Virus record (IMG/VR): IMGVR_UViG_3300021962_000284
Coordinates: 1 to 37,080 of that record
Direction: 5' to 3' (one strand)
Origin: a virus
DNA: 37,080 nt
Shown here: positions 32,691-37,080 of the stretch, piece after piece
Numbering within the stretch: position 1 is the first letter of the stretch
How the letters are laid out: every line of letters starts with the position of its first letter
Notes under the pieces: generated by a model
What the model was told of the DNA's origin: nothing
What the model saw: the letters and a program-made list of their open reading frames with translations, nothing else
Database searches by the model: none
Program-made: the position numbers and the translations under genes

Positions 32691-35674
32691 TGGCGAAAAA
32701 ATTCTATAGATATCCCCCGAGACCCTCTAGCGGAGCTGGAACTTTCTCCGACAACATTGTAGGTTTACAAATTGTTGACGGTGGAGGTTTGACGCAAGGT
32801 AATTTTGAATTCACAACATCGGTAGTTGAAAAAGTTAATAGAAACTTTAATATTGGTGCGTTTTCAGAACCGATATCTTTAGATAGTTTAAAGATTGGTA
32901 ATATTTTGGAATCTAAAGCAATTATCGCTAAAGATTTTAGAGTGTATCCTAATTTTGATTTATCTGAGATTTCAAGATTTACTTTGTACGGACCATTATC
33001 TAAAAGAATGTCAACGTCTATTCAAAAAATCATAAACTTCTTTCCAGGTGCTTTAGAAATATCGCCTGTTAACTATGACGCGTCTACCGCCAATACTGCG
33101 ACAAATGCGGTTTATGATATACTTGAAAATCATACAACATTTGATATTAATATTGCTAAAATTAGAAATCCGTTTGGAGTTGATTTTAGTATAAACTCGA
33201 CAAGAAACATTTCATTATTAGAGTATCAAGTTTCACCTTTAAGAAATTTAACCACAGAATATACTAAATACTCATTGTTTATTGGGGATAAGGAATATCC
33301 TATGGTTTACATTAACCCAACCCAAAGTCTATACAGTGGTATTTTAACTGTTACAATACTTGGTAAACCTTTTGGGGATAACTCAACAAGTTCCGAGTAC
33401 TTAGTAATCAGACCTAACAGTTTTTATTCCGATAAGTCATTATTGGAACCATTTGATGAGGTTGAAAAATTCTTATTAAATAGGTTAATAGTTCCTCAGT
33501 ACACTGCAGTTTTCCAAGTCCCAAAACAAACAGAAGAAGGATTATTTTATACTGATAACCAAAGAGTTACTTGGCCATTAAATGGTGTTTGGAATTTAGA
33601 TATTGCAACAGAATCTTTCGATTTTTATTTAGCAACCGTTAGTGATATTGCGGATTCATTTGACTCGTTTAGAACTAATTTGGTTACTAGATTTTTAACA
33701 ACACAAGCCTTTAAGGATTTTGACACGGAAGACCAAAAAGTTCAAAAAATATTGAACGTGTATGGTAGAAGTTTTGATGAGGTTAAAAAATTTATTGATA
33801 CCTTATCGTTTATGAATTCTGTAAATTATAATGTTGGTAATGATATTCCATCTCAATTACTTAAAAATCTTGCTGAAACGGTTGGTTGGAAAATCAATGT
33901 CTCACCAATTACTAATGATAGTTTCTTAGAATCTGTATTTGGTAATGATAGTAAAATACAATACCCTGGTTTCTCAAGAGCCAACACCCCGACAGAATTG
34001 AATTATCAGTTTTATAGAAATTTAATATTAAATGCTGCTTACTTATTCAAGTCTAAAGGTACTCGAAAGTCTATTGAATTTATGCTTAGATTAGTTGGTG
34101 CCCCTGAAGCTTTAGTCGAATTTAATGAAAACATTTATGTTGCGGGACAAAAGATTAATATGGGGGATTTTGAAAGACAATATTCTTATATTTCAGGAGG
34201 AACATACTCTCAAGATTTACCTTCGTATGATAGCGGTACTACATTTTCAATACACGGTATAAAATATACAGGGTTTACTAGTCAAAAAAATATTGAAGAT
34301 GCAAACGCAACACTTGCCGATTATCCGATAGACTCTGAAGGTTATCCTTCTTCATTATCAAATAATGAAAATTATTTCTTTCAAAAAGGTGCGGGTTGGT
34401 TTGAATTAGTTAAAGACCACCAAAGTATTCAACAGGTTAATAGAACCACTAGTGTATTTACAGGTCAAAACTTTAATATTCAAACTTACTTTGAACCGTT
34501 CACCTATGGACAAAAATATTTGGAAAGATATCGAACTTTCCCATATATGACTGAAGGGTTTAAAATAGTTAGAACAATTGATAATAAGAAAAGTTGGCCA
34601 ATTAATGATGTTGGGTTAAGAGTTAGTGGGGGTAGGTCAAATTACAACGCATATTACTTTGTTAATAATGAAAAGTTAGTAATTAATGTTAAGAACATAG
34701 ATTTATTTATGAATCCTGCTCAGGGGTTATTATATGATGTTTGGACAATGTCTACTAAATATGACTACCCAATCCCTAATACAGGTCTAACAACACCATA
34801 TCCACAACCTGGAGGTGTCGATTGGACTTTTATTAATCCGAAACCAAGTAAGAAAACATTTTTTGAGTTTGCTCAAACATTTTGGAGTAATATGATTAAT
34901 ACTCGAAATAGACAATTCATCTCCGATGGTAAAACAGGAGGGTATCCTACATTACAGTCTATTTGGTGGAAATATCTACAGTCAGAATCGGCGGTTAATA
35001 TCCCTAACGATAATTTTAATTATCAGACAATGATTAATTATATTAATGGTTTAGGTGATTATTGGGTAAGATTGGTGGAACAAATGATACCCGCATCCAC
35101 TTTATGGATGGCTGGGTCTAAGTTTGAAAACTCAATTTTCCATAGACAAAAATTTGTTTATAGATTACAAAGAGGTTGTGAAATTGTACCTTTACCTTGT
35201 GACCCTTGTAGTATTAACGGTAACATATTCCCATATAATTGTAGTGAGGAAAAAGTTACTTGTTATGTATATCCTTGGGATAATGGACAAACTACTGTAA
35301 CTTCATTTGGAGATGTATTGTACCAAACAATAAATAACTATTTAATATCTATTGGTGAATCCTTTACAACTTGTTCTGAACAATCAATCGTGTCTGATTG
35401 GTATGTTGACGTTAAATTAGGTGGGAATCAAATAATGAAAGTTCTGTTTTATAGTGGATTTGGTATTGGAGACGTACCGTCACCAACACAGTGGTTAAAT
35501 ACAATTACAACTTATTTACCTGATATATTATTAGAACAGGGTCTTGGTTTTACATTAGACGAAAGTACTAGCCAAAGTAAATTTGTTATTTATAATTTAG
35601 GATGTGACCCTAAATTTAACGATAAGACATTTGAGTTAAATGTCGGAATAAACTTTTCAATTAAGTGTGATTAA
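32690..35674 (+). CDS. Large baseplate/fibre-attachment protein with tail-protein-I-like section
   Basis: This protein has 994 residues. Residues about 345-410 and 440-480 contain a pattern like P2 gpI/TssG-type wedge proteins: VYGRSFDEVKKFIDTLSFMN, DIPSQLLKNLAETVGWKI, then LILNAAYLFKSKGTRKSIEF and MLRLVGAPEALVEF. The family call is by pattern memory, not alignment. The middle is beta-rich with many aromatics; the region WRWKYLQSE-like around 34960-35100 carries ASTLWMAGSKFENSIFHRQKF, another conserved-looking block. The C-terminal 150 residues hold clustered cysteines (CDPCS, NCSEEKVTC) and look like a separate module (SIVSDWYVDVKLGG...). The next gene, overlapping by one base, is the SprB-repeat fibre, so a role in anchoring it to the baseplate is inferred. 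Confidence 0.65.
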   Translation: MAKKFYRYPPRPSSGAGTFSDNIVGLQIVDGGGLTQGNFEFTTSVVEKVNRNFNIGAFSEPISLDSLKIGNILESKAIIAKDFRVYPNFDLSEISRFTLYGPLSKRMSTSIQKIINFFPGALEISPVNYDASTANTATNAVYDILENHTTFDINIAKIRNPFGVDFSINSTRNISLLEYQVSPLRNLTTEYTKYSLFIGDKEYPMVYINPTQSLYSGILTVTILGKPFGDNSTSSEYLVIRPNSFYSDKSLLEPFDEVEKFLLNRLIVPQYTAVFQVPKQTEEGLFYTDNQRVTWPLNGVWNLDIATESFDFYLATVSDIADSFDSFRTNLVTRFLTTQAFKDFDTEDQKVQKILNVYGRSFDEVKKFIDTLSFMNSVNYNVGNDIPSQLLKNLAETVGWKINVSPITNDSFLESVFGNDSKIQYPGFSRANTPTELNYQFYRNLILNAAYLFKSKGTRKSIEFMLRLVGAPEALVEFNENIYVAGQKINMGDFERQYSYISGGTYSQDLPSYDSGTTFSIHGIKYTGFTSQKNIEDANATLADYPIDSEGYPSSLSNNENYFFQKGAGWFELVKDHQSIQQVNRTTSVFTGQNFNIQTYFEPFTYGQKYLERYRTFPYMTEGFKIVRTIDNKKSWPINDVGLRVSGGRSNYNAYYFVNNEKLVINVKNIDLFMNPAQGLLYDVWTMSTKYDYPIPNTGLTTPYPQPGGVDWTFINPKPSKKTFFEFAQTFWSNMINTRNRQFISDGKTGGYPTLQSIWWKYLQSESAVNIPNDNFNYQTMINYINGLGDYWVRLVEQMIPASTLWMAGSKFENSIFHRQKFVYRLQRGCEIVPLPCDPCSINGNIFPYNCSEEKVTCYVYPWDNGQTTVTSFGDVLYQTINNYLISIGESFTTCSEQSIVSDWYVDVKLGGNQIMKVLFYSGFGIGDVPSPTQWLNTITTYLPDILLEQGLGFTLDESTSQSKFVIYNLGCDPKFNDKTFELNVGINFSIKCD

Positions 35675-37080
35675 TGTTTTATAACGCAATTGTAAATGGG
35701 GACTGTAATGGTTTGGGTGATGGTTCAATCCAAATATTCCCTATTGACGGTGTCGAACCATATACTATAGATTGGTACAATCCAAATTTAGGTGTTGATA
35801 CTTTAGTGTATGATGGTGACGACTCAACTAGAACAGGACTTAGTGGAGGTTTATATCAGATAAGAATAAATGACTCGAATACACCACCAAACGATGAGAT
35901 TTATGTGAATCTTTGGATTTCAACAGGTATGTGTCTTAGTTTAGAGACCATTACTGAGGCGAGTTGTGAAGGTAGTAATGGTATGTTATCTGTTACCGCA
36001 ACAACACAAAACTATCCCGTAACTTATGATTTATATCAGTTATCAGGATTAAATAGTACCCTTATCAGTACTTCAGTTGCCGATGATATTCAAATTTTTG
36101 ATTCATTACCGTCTGGAATTTATTACGTTATCGCCACAGATGATGGTGGTTGTACAGGTTCTACAGGTACTTGTGTTATTTCAGATTCAGGAAAATTCAC
36201 ATTTGGTTTATATACTATTGATGATTCCGCGTGTACTGCAGGTAATACTGGTGCCATTTATGTTACAGGATTAACGGGTACCGCTCCTTACACATATCAG
36301 TGGAGTAGTAGTCCATTAAATCAACCTTCATTAACAGGTTTAACAGGAGGGTCATATTCAGTTACTGTTACAGACGCTAATAATTGTTCAATTACTGAAA
36401 GTGTTGTAGTATCCGCAGCTACTCGTTTAGGTATTATTAATTTTGTTAACTCATCCCCGACTTGTTTTAATAATGATGGACAAGTTATCGTTAATATTTC
36501 AGGAGGTACTCCACCATTTTATTATCAGTTTTCAAATGGTGAAAATGATATTGATGGTGATAGAAGTTATACCTATAGTAATTTAGTTGCTGGTACCTAT
36601 ACTGTTATTGTAACTGATGCTGCATTATGTGTAGTTTCAGGTAGTACAACTATATTAACACCTAATTCATTTACATCAACTAGTGTTGTTGTAAAAAATT
36701 CCACCTGTTCTAACGGAAGTGGTTCTATTACGGTATCTGGTGGTGGAGGACAAACGCCTTATATTTTTGAATTATTAGATTCTAATGGAACTGTACTTAA
36801 TACACAAAATACATCTCCTAGTGCGATTTTTAACAATTTAAATTCTGGTACTTATACCGTCACAATGACAACCCAAGGTGGTATATGTACTTATACTAAA
36901 ACCGTAGTAATTGAAAACGTACAACCATTTGCAGTTAGTGCAACACCTATTGCGACCACCTGTGGAAATCAAAATGGTCAGGTTACAGTTTATGTTGATA
37001 CACCAGGTATTTACACATATCAAGTTGGTAGTCAGATAATTGCCAATAGTACAAGCCAAACCGCTACTTTTACAAATTTG
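35674..37080 (+). CDS. Fibre/adhesin-like protein of SprB-type repeats (3' partial)
   Basis: ATG at 35674 overlaps the preceding TAA by one base, and the frame stays open for 469 codons to the window end, so the stop lies outside. The protein is a chain of about six degenerate repeats of 77-89 residues, each beginning near a cysteine (residues 11, 98, 187, 264, 345, 430). The pattern is C..(N/G)xGx(I/V)xVxxxGGxxPYxYxW, then LxxGxYxVxVTDxxxC. The clearest copy reads LTGGSYSVTVTDANNCSI. This matches SprB-type repeats of Bacteroidota gliding adhesins (family knowledge, judged by eye). No signal peptide is seen, consistent with a virion protein rather than a secreted one. It is probably the host-recognition fibre or a fibre extension. 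Confidence 0.75.
   Translation, partial: MFYNAIVNGDCNGLGDGSIQIFPIDGVEPYTIDWYNPNLGVDTLVYDGDDSTRTGLSGGLYQIRINDSNTPPNDEIYVNLWISTGMCLSLETITEASCEGSNGMLSVTATTQNYPVTYDLYQLSGLNSTLISTSVADDIQIFDSLPSGIYYVIATDDGGCTGSTGTCVISDSGKFTFGLYTIDDSACTAGNTGAIYVTGLTGTAPYTYQWSSSPLNQPSLTGLTGGSYSVTVTDANNCSITESVVVSAATRLGIINFVNSSPTCFNNDGQVIVNISGGTPPFYYQFSNGENDIDGDRSYTYSNLVAGTYTVIVTDAALCVVSGSTTILTPNSFTSTSVVVKNSTCSNGSGSITVSGGGGQTPYIFELLDSNGTVLNTQNTSPSAIFNNLNSGTYTVTMTTQGGICTYTKTVVIENVQPFAVSATPIATTCGNQNGQVTVYVDTPGIYTYQVGSQIIANSTSQTATFTNL
35704..37080 (+). repeat. SprB-like protein repeat array (about six units, continues past the window)
   Basis: Repeat units start near 35704, 35965, 36232, 36463, 36706 and 36961, giving spacings of 261, 267, 231, 243 and 255 bases. 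The units share cysteine, PYxY and YxVxVTD positions at protein level but are diverged in DNA, so they are old duplications rather than recent tandem copies. Confidence 0.7.

Noticed and set aside
36838-37059. A minus-strand open frame rich in Cys, Asn and Thr near the window end
   Set aside because: It is the mirror of the Thr/Asn/Tyr-rich repeat region of the fibre gene.
1-37080. A defence island, CRISPR array, toxin-antitoxin pair or transposon as the undescribed system
   Set aside because: No regularly spaced repeats, transposase, integrase, nuclease-methylase pairs or small gene pairs of that kind are visible; all genes fit a virion or replication role or are unassigned within those runs.

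Overview
The window looks like part of a large, AT-rich, T4-like myovirus (Caudoviricetes) genome. All 21 genes lie on the + strand and are tightly packed. The virion genes include recognisable T4 baseplate relatives (gp53, a gp27-type hub, gp25, gp6). The replication genes are a T4 set: gp32-type single-strand DNA-binding protein, UvsX, RNase H/FEN nuclease and gp41 helicase, followed by class Ia ribonucleotide reductase NrdB/NrdA. A Bacteroidota host is likely but not proven. The reasons are SprB-type adhesin repeats in the last gene, gene starts that almost all lack a Shine-Dalgarno sequence and have A/T-rich leaders, and ribonucleotide reductase subunits of the eukaryote-like type rather than the E. 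coli/T4 type.

Layout. 1-11355: three overlapping baseplate genes, namely a large protein with an inserted OmpA-like domain (5' end outside the window), a small LysM-like gp53, and a 2241-residue hub protein with a muramidase-like tail. 11396-12284: two small proteins of unknown function. 12286-20666: a replication and nucleotide-metabolism block (ssb, uvsX, rnh, unknown, gp41 helicase, nrdB, nrdA) that starts at a sigma70-like promoter and ends at a strong terminator, with a second terminator just after ssb. 20718-23023: baseplate wedge genes 25 and 6. 23142-35674: six structural genes, most overlapping by 1-14 bases, that probably build the outer baseplate and fibre attachment. 35674-37080: the start of a fibre or adhesin-like protein made of SprB-like repeats, cut by the window end.

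How they work together. The flanking genes build the contractile-tail baseplate: the hub with its likely cell-wall-cutting domain, the peptidoglycan-binding OmpA/LysM elements, the wedges, and a host-recognition fibre. The central genes copy and recombine the genome and supply deoxynucleotides. I see no tRNA, CRISPR array, integrase, insertion sequence or complete lysis cassette. No gap between genes exceeds about 120 bases. The gaps hold the promoter, terminators, hairpin and CTATTTAT-type motifs listed below.

The most striking non-gene signal is genome-wide: reading all 37 kb by eye I found no GATC, no CATG and no CCGG. Codon choice visibly works around the first two (Asp is GAC before C, His is CAC before G). 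This points to strong selection against particular restriction or methylation sites.
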